Shown: positions 44,661 to 53,801, counted from the first letter of the stretch. The stretch is DNA of 64,000 bases from Caldisphaera lagunensis DSM 15908 (GCF_000317795.1 NC_019791.1:1240001-1304000), one strand, 5' to 3'. Numbers and translations are program-made. The notes: generated by a model not told the origin, from the letters alone.

Positions 44661-44766
44661 AATAGATTACCACCCAGATATTTTTATACGCATAAAAAAT
44701 AAGGTTTGCTAAGATTTATAAAGGAGAATCTCAATAATAAATATTGATCACTGAAAAGTGGTTAAT

Positions 44767-45669
44767 ATGAGCAAAGTAAGGATAAAACAAATAGTAATGG
44801 GTTCAAGACCTTGGGCCTTGCCAATGTTTATAGCAACATATTCTATTGGAGTATTTACTGGGTTTTATTATTATAAACTATTCGGATTATATTTAGTGTT
44901 GCTTATAATAATAGGAGCTGTAGGAGAACTTTTAATTCATATGATGACAAACATAATTAATGATTATTATGATTATATAAAAGGAATCGATAAAGCAAAC
45001 AACACTAAGAGATATCATTTGATTTTAAATAGCAATTTAGATCCTAAAGATGTTAAAAACATTTCATTAATTTTAGGTATAATTGGTCTTTTAATTGGTA
45101 TATTTATTGCAATTATGGGTAGGCCATGGGCGCTTCTATTAGGTTTCATAGGATTTCTATTAGGTTTAGAATATAGCGCTCCTCCATTATATTTAAAATA
45201 TTATGCGTTAGGAGATTTTTCAGTTATTATATCAATGCTTCTATTAACTTTAGCTGGCTTCTATATGTATACTGGAAAAATATCAATCGTTGGCATTTTA
45301 ATAGGTTTACCTATATCCCTTTTAATTGATGATGTTCTTATGGCAAATAATATAAGAGATATAAATAGAGATAAAACATCTGGAGCTAAAACATTATCAA
45401 TAATTTTGGGATATAATAAATCTAAATATCTTTATATTTCATTTATTATTTTATCTTATACAATTCTAGCCTTTTTAATTATATTTAAAATATATCCAAT
45501 ATATGTATTGATAGAGGTTTTAACATTACCTCAAGCAATAAATATAATTAAAGATGCATTAAATAATAACTTTGATTTTCTAGATGTAAAAAATGCGAAG
45601 CTTGTTTCAAATTTTGGAATCTTATTTGTTATATCTTTAATAATATATATTATAATAAAAATAATTTAG
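44767..45669 (+). CDS. UbiA-family prenyltransferase (MenA-like)
   Basis: Membrane prenyltransferase with about eight hydrophobic helices. The first Asp-rich motif is NDYYDYIKGID, the second DDVLMANNIRDINRDKTSGAKT. The pattern is nearest to 1,4-dihydroxy-2-naphthoate-type (MenA) enzymes, so the product may be a respiratory quinone. Other UbiA members make lipids (DGGGP synthase), and this cannot be ruled out. ATG 44767 is preferred over GTG 44758. Its end overlaps the convergent geranylgeranyl reductase gene by 4 nt, and the pair makes an isoprenoid lipid or quinone setting. Confidence 0.85.
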   Translation: MSKVRIKQIVMGSRPWALPMFIATYSIGVFTGFYYYKLFGLYLVLLIIIGAVGELLIHMMTNIINDYYDYIKGIDKANNTKRYHLILNSNLDPKDVKNISLILGIIGLLIGIFIAIMGRPWALLLGFIGFLLGLEYSAPPLYLKYYALGDFSVIISMLLLTLAGFYMYTGKISIVGILIGLPISLLIDDVLMANNIRDINRDKTSGAKTLSIILGYNKSKYLYISFIILSYTILAFLIIFKIYPIYVLIEVLTLPQAINIIKDALNNNFDFLDVKNAKLVSNFGILFVISLIIYIIIKII

Positions 45670-47045
45670 ATACCAAGCTTTGCTTTATATTCTTTATATA
45701 ATGAAGTAACGTATGAAACCCAATCATTAAGTTCTAATGGACTTTGGGGATATACGTCGTAGACTTTTTGGACCTTTTTCATATAATCATCAACTATAAC
45801 AAGCTTTGATAGAAGTGAAGGTCTTCCTAGCATCTTTAATGCAAGCGTTGCCTTTTCTAATAAACCCATGTTTGCTTTTAATTCACCTGTTACACTTGTT
45901 TCATAAGCATCTTGGGCCTTCATTACACCATGTTTTAATCCATATTCTATATCATCATTTGATAATCTTTGTAAGAATATTCTAAATATATCTAAAGCTG
46001 CTTGTCTCTTTCCTATGGCTTTCACATATTTTAAGTTAGCTTCCCACAAACTTTTAGCTGAAAAATCTTTGTTTTGAAAAGCATTTATTATTGTTTGAGA
46101 TGAATAATATGAAGAAACAAAAGCGTATCCCATACCTCCCCCATGAACAGGATTTACGGTAAATCCATTATCTCCTATTCCTATGAAATTGTTCCAAACT
46201 AACGTGTTTGCAGGTCTTCTTGTTGGAACCTTAGAACCTGAAGCATTTATAACATCTGTATGGTTTTTAACTATATCTATTTGTTCAAGCCTTGTTTTAA
46301 ATATGGTATTTGGTGTTGGATAATTCATCCCTCCTTGAACTCCCAAACCAATATTTGCCCTATTTTTGCCTTCTGGGAAATACCACCAATATCCTCCAGG
46401 AGAAATTTCTTGATCTAAGTATATCCTTAAATAACTTGGTTCTTCTATATCATAGTTTAGATCTCTTATTTCTCTATATGCAATGTTTGTGTCTAATGGA
46501 TTTAAAGGTTCGTTAGGGGGCCATTCTTTTGGTAATAATCTTCTTAATAGTCCTCCATTACCAGTTGCATCAACAATTATATTTCCTTCAAACAAAGCAT
46601 TTTCTCCATTTGGCAATATTGCAGAAACTCCTATTAGCTTATTATCTTGTATTTTTGGAGAAGTAACCCTTGTTTTTAAAAATATAGAAATACCTGATTT
46701 CTCTGCTTCTTTTACCAATTTTCTTCCATACTGATTTCTATTTATTACAAAGCCTTCTCCTTGAACCCTTAAAACTATATCTTTTTTAGGACTTATTATA
46801 TCAATACCATCAACTTTTTGGCTTAGTTCTTTTCCTTCAGGGAATGGAAGTCCTGTTTCTTCGAAGTGATGCTTGCCTATAGCATCCCCACATGGTTTTC
46901 CCCATAAACCATCTTCATCAACCATATCGATACCGGCAACATTTAATCCACTATTTTTTAAAAAATATGCTAGAGTTGATCCTGCAGGTCCCAAACCAAC
47001 TATTACTACATCGAATTTGTAATTCTTCGTCAAATTAGTCCCCAT
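45666..47045 (-). CDS. Geranylgeranyl reductase family FAD protein
   Basis: FAD-dependent reductase that saturates isoprenoid chains of archaeal ether lipids or of quinone side chains. The FAD fold starts with VVIVGLGPAGSTLAYFLKNSGL. Further motifs are GKPCGDAIGKHHFE, DATGNGGLLRRLLP, YWWYFPEGKNRANIGLGVQGG and GDNGFTVNPVHGGGMGYA. At 459 aa it is slightly longer than most digeranylgeranylglycerophospholipid reductases. Some crenarchaeal paralogues act on menaquinone, and proximity to the UbiA gene allows either role. ATG start at 47045. Confidence 0.88.
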   Translation of the reverse strand: MGTNLTKNYKFDVVIVGLGPAGSTLAYFLKNSGLNVAGIDMVDEDGLWGKPCGDAIGKHHFEETGLPFPEGKELSQKVDGIDIISPKKDIVLRVQGEGFVINRNQYGRKLVKEAEKSGISIFLKTRVTSPKIQDNKLIGVSAILPNGENALFEGNIIVDATGNGGLLRRLLPKEWPPNEPLNPLDTNIAYREIRDLNYDIEEPSYLRIYLDQEISPGGYWWYFPEGKNRANIGLGVQGGMNYPTPNTIFKTRLEQIDIVKNHTDVINASGSKVPTRRPANTLVWNNFIGIGDNGFTVNPVHGGGMGYAFVSSYYSSQTIINAFQNKDFSAKSLWEANLKYVKAIGKRQAALDIFRIFLQRLSNDDIEYGLKHGVMKAQDAYETSVTGELKANMGLLEKATLALKMLGRPSLLSKLVIVDDYMKKVQKVYDVYPQSPLELNDWVSYVTSLYKEYKAKLGI

Positions 47046-47147
47046 CTTTAATTTATCTGATAAAGTTTAAAAAGAAAAATCTAGGTATTTACAAAAAATT
47101 ATAAAAATAATAAAATTATATATTTAAATTTATAAATCCCTACCCTC

Positions 47148-47198
47148 GGTTCAGCCTTCTCATCAATATCAGTGGTAATACCATTCTTCATCGGGCCA
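47148..47198 (-). ncRNA. C/D-box-like sRNA candidate, related to the one at 38148
   Basis: On the minus strand: degenerate C box CGATGA (47188-47193), 15-nt guide, D' CTGA (47169-47172), 3-nt spacer, C' TGATGA (47160-47165), then only 5 nt to CTGA (47151-47154). The 18 nt spanning D' and C' match the 38148 RNA with one mismatch, and the second guide looks shortened by 5 nt. The same palindrome lies 40 nt upstream. Only the first guide could work normally. Confidence 0.55.
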
Positions 47199-47233
47199 AA
47201 TAAAAAATATTATTATAAATAAAAAAGTTTTAC

Positions 47234-47259
47234 CATTGTTAACTGGGGGGTTAACAATA
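47234..47259. repeat. 26-bp palindromic element, copy 4
   Basis: Arms CATTGTTAACT and GGTTAACAATA with GGGG in the middle, so the C-run is on the minus strand. One inner and one outer pair are altered. It is 7 nt past the stop of the minus-strand gene at 47267 and 40 nt upstream of a C/D-like sRNA. Confidence 0.83.
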
Positions 47260-47266
47260 TGCATTC

Positions 47267-47608
47267 TTATTTATCCAAATTTTTAGCAGTTTCTCTTAGA
47301 TTTTTTATAATTTCTTCTTTAAATATTTTTAATTGTTCTTTAAAACACTCTTTAGCGCATGCCTTTTTTTGTATTGTATCTTGTATTTTTGAACAGCCAT
47401 CATATAAACATTTATTTAATATCAAGTCCTCATTTATGTATAAAACTATTATTTTATCCATATCAACTCTTTTTACTAATTTTTCAATACCTGACATGTT
47501 AATTAATTTATTTAAATCCATTACATTTATTTCTCTTTTATCTATGATATAACCATTAAGATCTGAATTTATAGAATTTATTATATCTTCTGCGATTTCT
47601 TTAAACAA
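47267..47608 (-). CDS. Hypothetical protein
   Basis: 113 aa, not recognised. It is helical with a Cys group (NKCLYDGCSKIQDTIQKKACAKECFKEQ), four Cys in 27 residues, which could hold a metal or disulfides. It starts at ATG and follows the Hsp20 gene by 13 nt on the same strand, so the two are probably co-transcribed. Confidence 0.62.
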   Translation of the reverse strand: MFKEIAEDIINSINSDLNGYIIDKREINVMDLNKLINMSGIEKLVKRVDMDKIIVLYINEDLILNKCLYDGCSKIQDTIQKKACAKECFKEQLKIFKEEIIKNLRETAKNLDK

Positions 47609-47621
47609 AAGCTTTCCCCAA

Positions 47622-48146
47622 TTATTCTATTTTTATTTCTTTTCCTTTGGGTTCTTCATTTTTCTTCTTAACCTTTATTTCTAATACCCCGTTTTTATAT
47701 GATGCCTTAACGCTATCCGGATCTATTTTTGAGGGCAAATCAATTTCTTTAGAATACTTTCTTATATCACTGTTTGCCTTTATATATATTTTATCTTCTG
47801 TTGCATTAACTTTTATGTTCTCTTTTGCAACTCCCGGTAAATCTGCAACAATCCATATCTCATCATTATGATCTATTACATCAACTATGGGCTCTATTTC
47901 ATCGCTAATAATAGGTTTCCCATATTTTCCTTTCTTTATGTTACCAAATTCTTCTACTTTAGGCACGCCATCTGGGCCAACAAAAATTCTTACTCCATAA
48001 TAATATGGATTTTCTCCTTTAACGTTTTGTTGCTTCATTAGGTCTTCAAAGCTTTCTTCAAATTCTCTCATTTCTTCTTCCATTTCTCTCATAATATCAT
48101 CAAAAATATCAAATATAGATTTTCTTTTCTTTGGATTATTGCTCAT
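47622..48146 (-). CDS. Small heat shock protein (Hsp20/alpha-crystallin)
   Basis: ATP-independent chaperone. A Met- and Glu-rich N-terminal arm (IFDDIMREMEEEMREFEESFEDLM) precedes the alpha-crystallin domain (EPIVDVIDHNDEIWIVADLPGVAKENIKVNATEDKIYIKAN ... ASYKNGVLEIKVKKK). The C-terminal I-x-I/V anchor is KEIKIE. 174 aa is a common length. Leads a two-gene unit with the Cys-containing small gene. A TATA-like ttaaataaaatt lies in the 125-bp spacer. Confidence 0.9.
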   Translation of the reverse strand: MSNNPKKRKSIFDIFDDIMREMEEEMREFEESFEDLMKQQNVKGENPYYYGVRIFVGPDGVPKVEEFGNIKKGKYGKPIISDEIEPIVDVIDHNDEIWIVADLPGVAKENIKVNATEDKIYIKANSDIRKYSKEIDLPSKIDPDSVKASYKNGVLEIKVKKKNEEPKGKEIKIE

Positions 48147-48283
48147 TTTCTCACCAATTTTAATATGCGTTTAGAACCTTTTAAACTAAACTCAAAATTC
48201 TTAAGTCAGTTAAATAAAATTTATTTTGATTTAAATACTCTTATTTTTAATCTTGGAGTAAATACATACAATTGGGAGGAAAT

Positions 48284-48529
48284 ATGAGCAAACAAGATGA
48301 TTCACTAAATGTAATAGAAGTAGAAGGTCTTGCAATGGATGGCCTAATAAAAAGTTTTAATGTAATTGATTGTGAAAAACCAAAGGGCTATAAAAAGATC
48401 CACGCAATAGCATTTGATGGTAGAGAGATAGAAACTGCGTGCATAGAGCCTGATGCAGCTAATAGATTAACAATGGTTATGAATTTATACTTAAGGAATT
48501 GGTCAAAATACATAAACTGGAATAAATAA
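48284..48529 (+). CDS. Hypothetical protein
   Basis: About 81 aa, not recognised. ATG 48284 with GGGAGG 4 nt upstream is preferred over TTG 48272. The sequence (SLNVIEVEGLAMDGLIKSFNVIDCEKPKGYKKIHAIAFDGREIETACIEPDAANRLTMVMNLYLRNW) suggests a small alpha-beta domain. It ends inside the first copy of a 25-bp tandem repeat. Confidence 0.65.
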   Translation: MSKQDDSLNVIEVEGLAMDGLIKSFNVIDCEKPKGYKKIHAIAFDGREIETACIEPDAANRLTMVMNLYLRNWSKYINWNK

Positions 48530-48561
48530 TATTTAAATAAACTGGAATAAATAATATTTAA
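48512..48561 (+). repeat. 25-bp tandem duplication covering a stop codon
   Basis: Two adjacent copies of a unit starting ATAAACTGGAATAAATAAT. The first holds the last codons and stop of the gene at 48284. Confidence 0.85.
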
Positions 48562-48888
48562 ACAATGTAGGTTAAATAAACAATTTTCCTTAAGAAAAGA
48601 TAGCTCTTATTTTTAGGATAAACAATTGTATAAATTTTTATATAAACAAATACTTTAAATATAAGATGAAATATAAGCCTAAAGATAAGCATTAAATAAT
48701 ATTCTTTTTATATTGATTACAAAAGATTTTCATTGATAAAATCTCTTTTATGATCCTGATCGCTTAAGAATATTAAATTTTATTGTTATGTAATACTAAT
48801 TCATAGGGTGTATGATTTATCTCATTAAAAATCTTTAAAATAAAAACTTTTATTAAAACTATTTACCTTTGTAAACACTAATTTATAA
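48562..48888. other. 327-bp AT-rich gap before the H/ACA RNA
   Basis: No gene recognised. TATA-like sequences near 48845-48870 could drive the H/ACA RNA that begins at about 48889. Confidence 0.35.
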
Positions 48889-48966
48889 TTGCCCCGCTGT
48901 CTCACGTTGCCAGAGACCTCGTATAGAGGAATGAAGATGAAAGGCAAACGGTAATGCGGGGTACAA
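48889..48966 (+). ncRNA. H/ACA-box guide sRNA candidate
   Basis: A single GC-rich hairpin stands in AT-rich DNA. Lower stem GCCCCGC (48891-48897) pairs with GCGGGGT (48956-48962), followed directly by ACA (48963-48965). Upper stem TTGCC (48907-48911) pairs with GGCAA (48943-48947). The apical part has CCTC-GTATA-GAGG and a Gly/Ala-rich (GA) bulge fit for a K-turn. The two pocket strands are UGUCUCACG and ACGGUAAU. They would pair with ACCG-U-C-GUGAGACA, placing the unpaired U as pseudouridylation target. This matches, from memory, the 23S rRNA near A2602 of the peptidyl-transferase centre. Confidence 0.72.
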
Positions 48967-48971
48967 ATAAA

Positions 48972-49250
48972 TTAATAATTCCCATTATTCTTGCATTTTT
49001 TAATTATATTCTCAAATTCTATCTTATACTGATCTATAATGGGCTTCCATTCATCATTTATTTCTTTTTCAGAAAATAAGGTAGAAAGGGCAAGGTGTAT
49101 TGAAAATCTAATAAACGAACTTCTCGATATCCCGCATTTTTCAGTTATCATATTAATTAAATTTAATTCATAAGATGATATCTTAGAACTAATTGTTATA
49201 TCATTAGTTGGTTTAACATTCAATACTATTACATTGTTTTCATACTCCAA
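48972..49250 (-). CDS. Small ribbon-helix-helix-like protein
   Basis: About 92 aa. A strand (VIVLNVKPTNDITISSKISS) followed by two helices (YELNLINMITEKCGISRSSFIRFSIHLAL) suggests a CopG-like ribbon-helix-helix DNA-binding protein, but the match is weak. TTG 49250 with GAGGGTG about 5 nt upstream is preferred over GTG 49277. It stands alone, convergent with the H/ACA RNA. Confidence 0.55.
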   Translation of the reverse strand: MEYENNVIVLNVKPTNDITISSKISSYELNLINMITEKCGISRSSFIRFSIHLALSTLFSEKEINDEWKPIIDQYKIEFENIIKKCKNNGNY

Positions 49251-49533
49251 AGTGAACACCCTCAATAAATTAAACACGTCATTTAAATATTAACTTTATA
49301 AGGTTTTAAATAAGTTCACCCCGGGGTAAGAAATATAAGGATTTAAATATTTAAATGGTAGGTATACCTTTTAAGTTTTTATGAAACTTAATATAACTAT
49401 AATTTTTTCTATATTCTCCCAATTTATATCCAATTTTGGCTTGTTCATCTCTTTTTGTTAATCATAACAATGTCATGTAGTAAGCCACTTTAAGCTTGTT
49501 ATTTCTTCTCTAACAGTCCCTGAAAGGGATCTT

Positions 49534-50118
49534 TTACTCTTGATTTACTAATCTCTCTATACCATATTTTATACGCGTTTTGTCAATTTTGTCTATAATT
49601 ATTGTTTTGCCTTGAAAAAGGGCTATATTATCTTTATCAATCAATCTAAATATTCCCTGAAACGTTTTCATATATTCTTCATTTCTTTCAATTTTACCAT
49701 CTTCAAATCTAACACAATAAAAATCTCTCGTATCTTCAGTATCTTTAATATATTTATCTATTTTATTTATATAAACTCTATCATAGTCTAAAGATAAACA
49801 TATTTTTAAGTTGTTTGAATAGCTGCATGTTAATAAGTTTCTCTTTTTATTATAAGAAATTTCTCCATTGCAACATTCTTTTAAAATAGCAATCTTATTT
49901 TTGAAATTATTATAACTATAATATAAAATAGTAATTAAAAAAACTGTAGATGCTATTATTAATGCATATATTGTAATTTTTATTAGATATGAAGAAACAA
50001 AATATAATGAAAAAAGTAATAAGAATATATCAATAATTAAGTCAATAAATATAAAATTAAAGGATTTATTAAAATACTCTTTAATAATATTTTTTGTGTT
50101 ATCTTCCATAAACTTCAT
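49534..50118 (-). CDS. Two-helix membrane protein of unknown function
   Basis: 194 aa. Two adjacent membrane helices at about residues 20-43 and 47-68 are followed by a soluble beta-rich domain ([36 protein letters not shown]). Not recognised. ATG overlaps the L11 stop by 4 nt, so it is translationally coupled to rpl11. The link may be only transcriptional. Confidence 0.72.
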   Translation of the reverse strand: MKFMEDNTKNIIKEYFNKSFNFIFIDLIIDIFLLLFSLYFVSSYLIKITIYALIIASTVFLITILYYSYNNFKNKIAILKECCNGEISYNKKRNLLTCSYSNNLKICLSLDYDRVYINKIDKYIKDTEDTRDFYCVRFEDGKIERNEEYMKTFQGIFRLIDKDNIALFQGKTIIIDKIDKTRIKYGIERLVNQE

Positions 50119-50621
50119 CTTAAATATTCATTCTCATATTTTTCCAAAAGTTCTTTATGCTTTCCATCTTCAATCTCTTTAATTACATCTTTTGGATTTT
50201 TACCCTCAACTGTTAAACCTATGCTTTTAGCAGATCCCAAAATAGATTTAACTGCATTTTCTAAGTTTTTAGATAATAATTTTGGTCTTGATCTTACTGC
50301 TATTTCTACTACCTTTTCTAATTTTAAGTCTCCCACTTTTTTATGTTCAGGATCACCACTAGGCTCTGATGCTCCTGCTTCTCTTAAAAGTAAGGTTGTA
50401 ATAGTTGGAATACCTACCTCTATTTTGTATTCTTTTGTTGACATGTTAATAGTTATTTTAACAGGTATTGTCATTCCTTTGAAATCCTTTGTTTTTTCAT
50501 TGATTTCATCAACTACTTTTTTTACATTTAATCCTAAAGAAGAGAGAGTTGGTCCTAATGGCGGACCAGGTTTTGCAGCTCCACCTTCAACTTGTATTGT
50601 TAATACCTTTTCTTGGGGCAT
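50115..50621 (-). CDS. rpl11: 50S ribosomal protein L11
   Basis: Binds 23S rRNA at the GTPase-associated region. The N-terminal domain has the proline-rich [23 protein letters not shown] switch, the C-terminal domain [31 protein letters not shown]. At 168 aa with a charged tail it is normal for crenarchaea. No secE/nusG neighbours are seen, unlike many archaea. ATG start. Confidence 0.94.
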   Translation of the reverse strand: MPQEKVLTIQVEGGAAKPGPPLGPTLSSLGLNVKKVVDEINEKTKDFKGMTIPVKITINMSTKEYKIEVGIPTITTLLLREAGASEPSGDPEHKKVGDLKLEKVVEIAVRSRPKLLSKNLENAVKSILGSAKSIGLTVEGKNPKDVIKEIEDGKHKELLEKYENEYLR

Positions 50622-50690
50622 GTTTATCTACCTTCTATCTCCTCTCTATAACCTGTAGAATCTAGCTTTTAAGGATTAAATTAAAAATCT

Positions 50691-50732
50691 GACCTCTTTT
50701 CCGCCCTAAAGGGTGAAGGTTCTACTGAGGTC
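50691..50732. repeat. End hairpin of the tnpB relic
   Basis: GACCTC and GAGGTC close a stem around an inner CCGCCCTAAAGGGTG hairpin, the same layout as the right-end hairpin at 32841. It probably marks the right end of the relic. Confidence 0.55.
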
Positions 50733-51300
50733 TTAGCGTTACTCCCCTTTATGGGAGCTAATCTGTACCACAAAGAAAGATAAGGTTTTTTCACTTCACT
50801 TACTATGTTCTTCACTACTTTCTTCTCCAAAGAATTGAATCTCTAAATTAAAATTCCTTTAACACTAGCATGTAATTTCTGTATTTACGTAGTATCTGTC
50901 TTGTCTAACTACTAGGATTGATTTTCTTTTTCCTTCCTTTTTCCAATACTCTGGAGGTTTCGCACTATCTTTCAAGAGGAAGAAGAATGATTACCATGCT
51001 TCGTTGTTCTTTTGTATAACTGGCGTTCGTTTTGAGTATATCCTTATATTTTTCGTAATATTTGTTCCTCGTTCCCTTGAAATCTACCTTTGAAGAATTG
51101 TTGTCTTCTTTCGTAGTTTATCTCGTTAAATAGAAAAGATGCATCTGCACACCTTCTCATTCCTTTCTTTTGGACCATTTGGTAGAAGACGAACTGATAT
51201 AGCGCGGTACCGTATAGTTAGAGTATTTGGCTTTCACTCCACATCTTAGTAGATTGACCAGACATAATACCGCAAATAAATTTGTGAAAAGAAACTTTAA
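50691..51300 (-). pseudogene. Relic of a second tnpB gene
   Basis: Fragments in three frames on the minus strand match crenarchaeal TnpB N-termini: ALYQFVFYQMVQKKG, then RRCADASFLFNEINYERRQQFFKG, then KYYEKYKDILKTNASYTKEQ, then AKPPEYWKKEGKRKSILVV and RQDRYYVNTEIT. Frameshifts and stops separate them, and the RuvC and zinc parts are missing. Only about one third of the gene remains. Short frames in this region, such as the one at 51157-51372, are by-products and not genes. Limits are approximate. Confidence 0.7.
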
Positions 51301-51362
51301 AAAATTTTTACCCCGCTTAAAAGGATAAGGTTTGTAGTCCCATTTATCCTTATGATTTAAAA

Positions 51363-51773
51363 TTAAGGCCAAGCACCCGATGCCAATACTAGGCTTAATA
51401 CATCCTTTATATTTGCAACACCTAATAAAGTGCCCTGATCATTTGTTATGGGTATATGTCTTATATTGCTTTCAACCATTTTGTAAGCAATTGCAACAAT
51501 AGGTTCATCAATTTTAGCAGTTATTAATTTAGAACTCATATAATTGCTTACTGGAGTATTTAAAGAAGCATTATCTGCAATAGCTCTAACTAGATCCTTT
51601 TCGGTAAATATACCAATGATCTTATCTTCTTTCATAATTAATACACTATCAACCCCTTTCTCTTTCATAATCTTTGCAACATCGCTTATTGGTGTATTAT
51701 AATTAATTGTAATAGCCTTTTCTTTTGTTAATATGTCTTTCAAGGATACCAACCTCCGCTCCCCATATTTCAC
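51363..51773 (-). CDS. Two-CBS-domain protein
   Basis: 136 aa made of one CBS pair (KAITINYNTPISDVAKIMKEKGVDSVLIMKEDKIIGIFTEKDLVRAI and KLITAKIDEPIVAIAYKMVESNIRHIPITNDQGTLLGVANIKDVL). Such stand-alone pairs bind adenine nucleotides and act as regulators. The target is unknown. GTG 51773 is the first start; TTG at about 51752 with GGGGAG upstream is possible. A similar protein is encoded at 57175. Confidence 0.85.
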   Translation of the reverse strand: MKYGERRLVSLKDILTKEKAITINYNTPISDVAKIMKEKGVDSVLIMKEDKIIGIFTEKDLVRAIADNASLNTPVSNYMSSKLITAKIDEPIVAIAYKMVESNIRHIPITNDQGTLLGVANIKDVLSLVLASGAWP

Positions 51774-51854
51774 TTATTTAATATACAGCATTTATATATT
51801 TAACTCTATTTTGTTACTAATATTTTGATATAATAAATGTGAAGTGATATAATA

Positions 51855-53801
51855 ATGAAATTCAGATCACTACACGTTGATGTGTCCAAAGATTCTTACA
51901 ATTATAATGAGGAAGACGATGAAGATATTTTGGGTATAATTGATTATGGAATTAAAGTTCATATTAAAAATAAAAGTTATTCAATTGACCCATTAGATCC
52001 AAGTAATCCAATGGTATTTGGTATAGGCCCCTTTGCAGGAGGCATAGTTATTGGAAGTCATAGGATAGTATTTATTTTCAAAAGTCCCGTATCGATGGGT
52101 ATTCATGTAAGCGAACTAGGAGGGGCAGGATTTGCCTTTTTCAGAACAGGTTTAGATGGAGTTGTTATAGAAGGAAAATCAAAGGATCCTAGCATTATAA
52201 CAATATATTCAGGGGATAAAGGAGATTATGTAAAAATAGAACATATTAAAGAAGAGGAGCTTAATAACATATATAATAATTATGAAGGTTATAAAGGTAC
52301 AAGAGCCCTTACTCAATATATAATTTTAAAAGACAAAGAAAATATAATAAAGAATAGAGCAAGAGTTATTGTTGTAGGTCCTAGCGCTTTTAAGACGAGG
52401 TTTGCAGGTATTTTTAGTTATGTATTAGATGAACATAATGCAAAGATAACATCAGTTTCAGACTCGGCATCAAGAGGTGGAGGAGGTACTGTATTAGCTA
52501 AGGGTCATAATGTTGTTGGAATAGTAGTTGGAGGAACATTAAGAAGAAATAATCCAAATTTAGGGAATATAAAAATAATGAATGAAATATCCCAAAACAT
52601 TTATAAAAAGCAATACATGCCAACACTTTTAGATAAAACTGTCAAATATCGTTTTGATCCTAATATGAAAACTGGAGGTACATTTGGAGTAAATTATGTG
52701 CATTATAAAGAGCTTGTACCATATTTAGGTTATAACAATATTTATTATAGTAGGGGCGTTAGATTAATTTTACATGATAAGATTATTGAGAATTATTGGA
52801 AGCCTTTTCAAGAAAACGTTTTTGATGGAGGTAAACTTACTGATGCATCCAAAAATTGCGGAGAGCCTTGCTCTGTTTCATGCAAAAAGATATATAAAGG
52901 GACAAAAATTGATTATGAGCCAGCTCATGGAGTAGGTCCAATAAGTGGTATAATAACTATGGATGAATCAGCTAATTTAGTTAATTTGTTAGATGATCTA
53001 GGATTAGATGCTATAGAAGCAGGTCATTTAATATCTTGGATTTTTGATTTGATAGATAAGGGTCTATTAAATCCAGAAGAGGTTGGATTAGATGATTATC
53101 CAGTTTTTGACCCAGAACGCCTTTCTAAAGAAACAAGCATAAAAAATGCCAATTTAGCAAGGAAACTAATAGAATACATAGTATTTGATGAAAACAATAA
53201 GATATTAAAAATAATATCTGAAAGAGGGCTTAGGGCTGCTGCGAAGGAGTTTGATGATATTTATAAAGAAAGAGTTAGTAAAATAGGTATTAAATATGAA
53301 GATTTGTTGGTATACGCACCCTTTGGAAAAGAAGGATACATGACCCCTAATTATTATTGGAGTCCAGGAGTTTTGGCACCAATGTATGTATTAGGGAAAT
53401 ATTGGACAGATTATTCTCCATCATTTAAGGAACCAGAAGATTATGCCTCTTTAAGCTTAAAGAGAGCAATATTTGAATATATTGTTGCTAATGCTGGCTT
53501 TTGTAGATTTCATAGAGGATGGGCAGAAGAATTGATGTCATATATGTATAAAGAGATGCTAAATGTTAATAAAGATCTCTATTCTCATGGATTAAAGATG
53601 TATAAGATGATAGCAGATTATCAATTAAGATCGGGAGCAGAACCAGAATATTGGGAATCTAAAAAGGTAATGGATATTGTTGCATCTCTTGCAGCAGAAA
53701 CAGGAATAACAGGTTGGGAGGATACTATGTATCATAGAGAAAAATTAAAGAATTGGTGGGAAAGATTTTATAATAAACTTAACCAAGAACTTAATAAATA
53801 G
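51855..53801 (+). CDS. Tungsten/molybdenum aldehyde:ferredoxin oxidoreductase family enzyme
   Basis: AOR-family enzyme of 648 aa carrying a tungstopterin and a [4Fe-4S] cluster. The N-terminal domain has DPSNPMVFGIGPFAGG, GAGFAFFRTGLDGVVIEGKS and SDSASRGGGGTVLAKGHNVVGIVV. Cluster ligands are CGEPCSVSC (C-x3-C-x3-C) and a C-terminal Cys in NAGFCRFHRG. Classical Pyrococcus AOR has C-x2-C-x3-C, so the spacing here fits another subgroup. In crenarchaea AORs act on glyceraldehyde, glyceraldehyde-3-phosphate or amino-acid aldehydes; the substrate is not determined. ATG start, TATA-like tttatatatttaa upstream. Confidence 0.87.
   Translation: MKFRSLHVDVSKDSYNYNEEDDEDILGIIDYGIKVHIKNKSYSIDPLDPSNPMVFGIGPFAGGIVIGSHRIVFIFKSPVSMGIHVSELGGAGFAFFRTGLDGVVIEGKSKDPSIITIYSGDKGDYVKIEHIKEEELNNIYNNYEGYKGTRALTQYIILKDKENIIKNRARVIVVGPSAFKTRFAGIFSYVLDEHNAKITSVSDSASRGGGGTVLAKGHNVVGIVVGGTLRRNNPNLGNIKIMNEISQNIYKKQYMPTLLDKTVKYRFDPNMKTGGTFGVNYVHYKELVPYLGYNNIYYSRGVRLILHDKIIENYWKPFQENVFDGGKLTDASKNCGEPCSVSCKKIYKGTKIDYEPAHGVGPISGIITMDESANLVNLLDDLGLDAIEAGHLISWIFDLIDKGLLNPEEVGLDDYPVFDPERLSKETSIKNANLARKLIEYIVFDENNKILKIISERGLRAAAKEFDDIYKERVSKIGIKYEDLLVYAPFGKEGYMTPNYYWSPGVLAPMYVLGKYWTDYSPSFKEPEDYASLSLKRAIFEYIVANAGFCRFHRGWAEELMSYMYKEMLNVNKDLYSHGLKMYKMIADYQLRSGAEPEYWESKKVMDIVASLAAETGITGWEDTMYHREKLKNWWERFYNKLNQELNK

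Noticed and set aside
48889-48966. tRNA-like element (7-bp end stem and a D-arm-like GTCTC/GAGAC)
   Set aside because: No T arm or TTC loop and no proper anticodon stem. The ACA directly after the stem and the two pocket strands fit an H/ACA guide RNA better.
49317-49326. ACCCCGGGGT as a fifth copy of the palindrome family
   Set aside because: It lacks the GTTAAC arms; only a short GC palindrome.
51157-51372. 71-aa frame on the minus strand
   Set aside because: It overlaps the tnpB relic and mixes its frames; no ribosome-binding site or family match.
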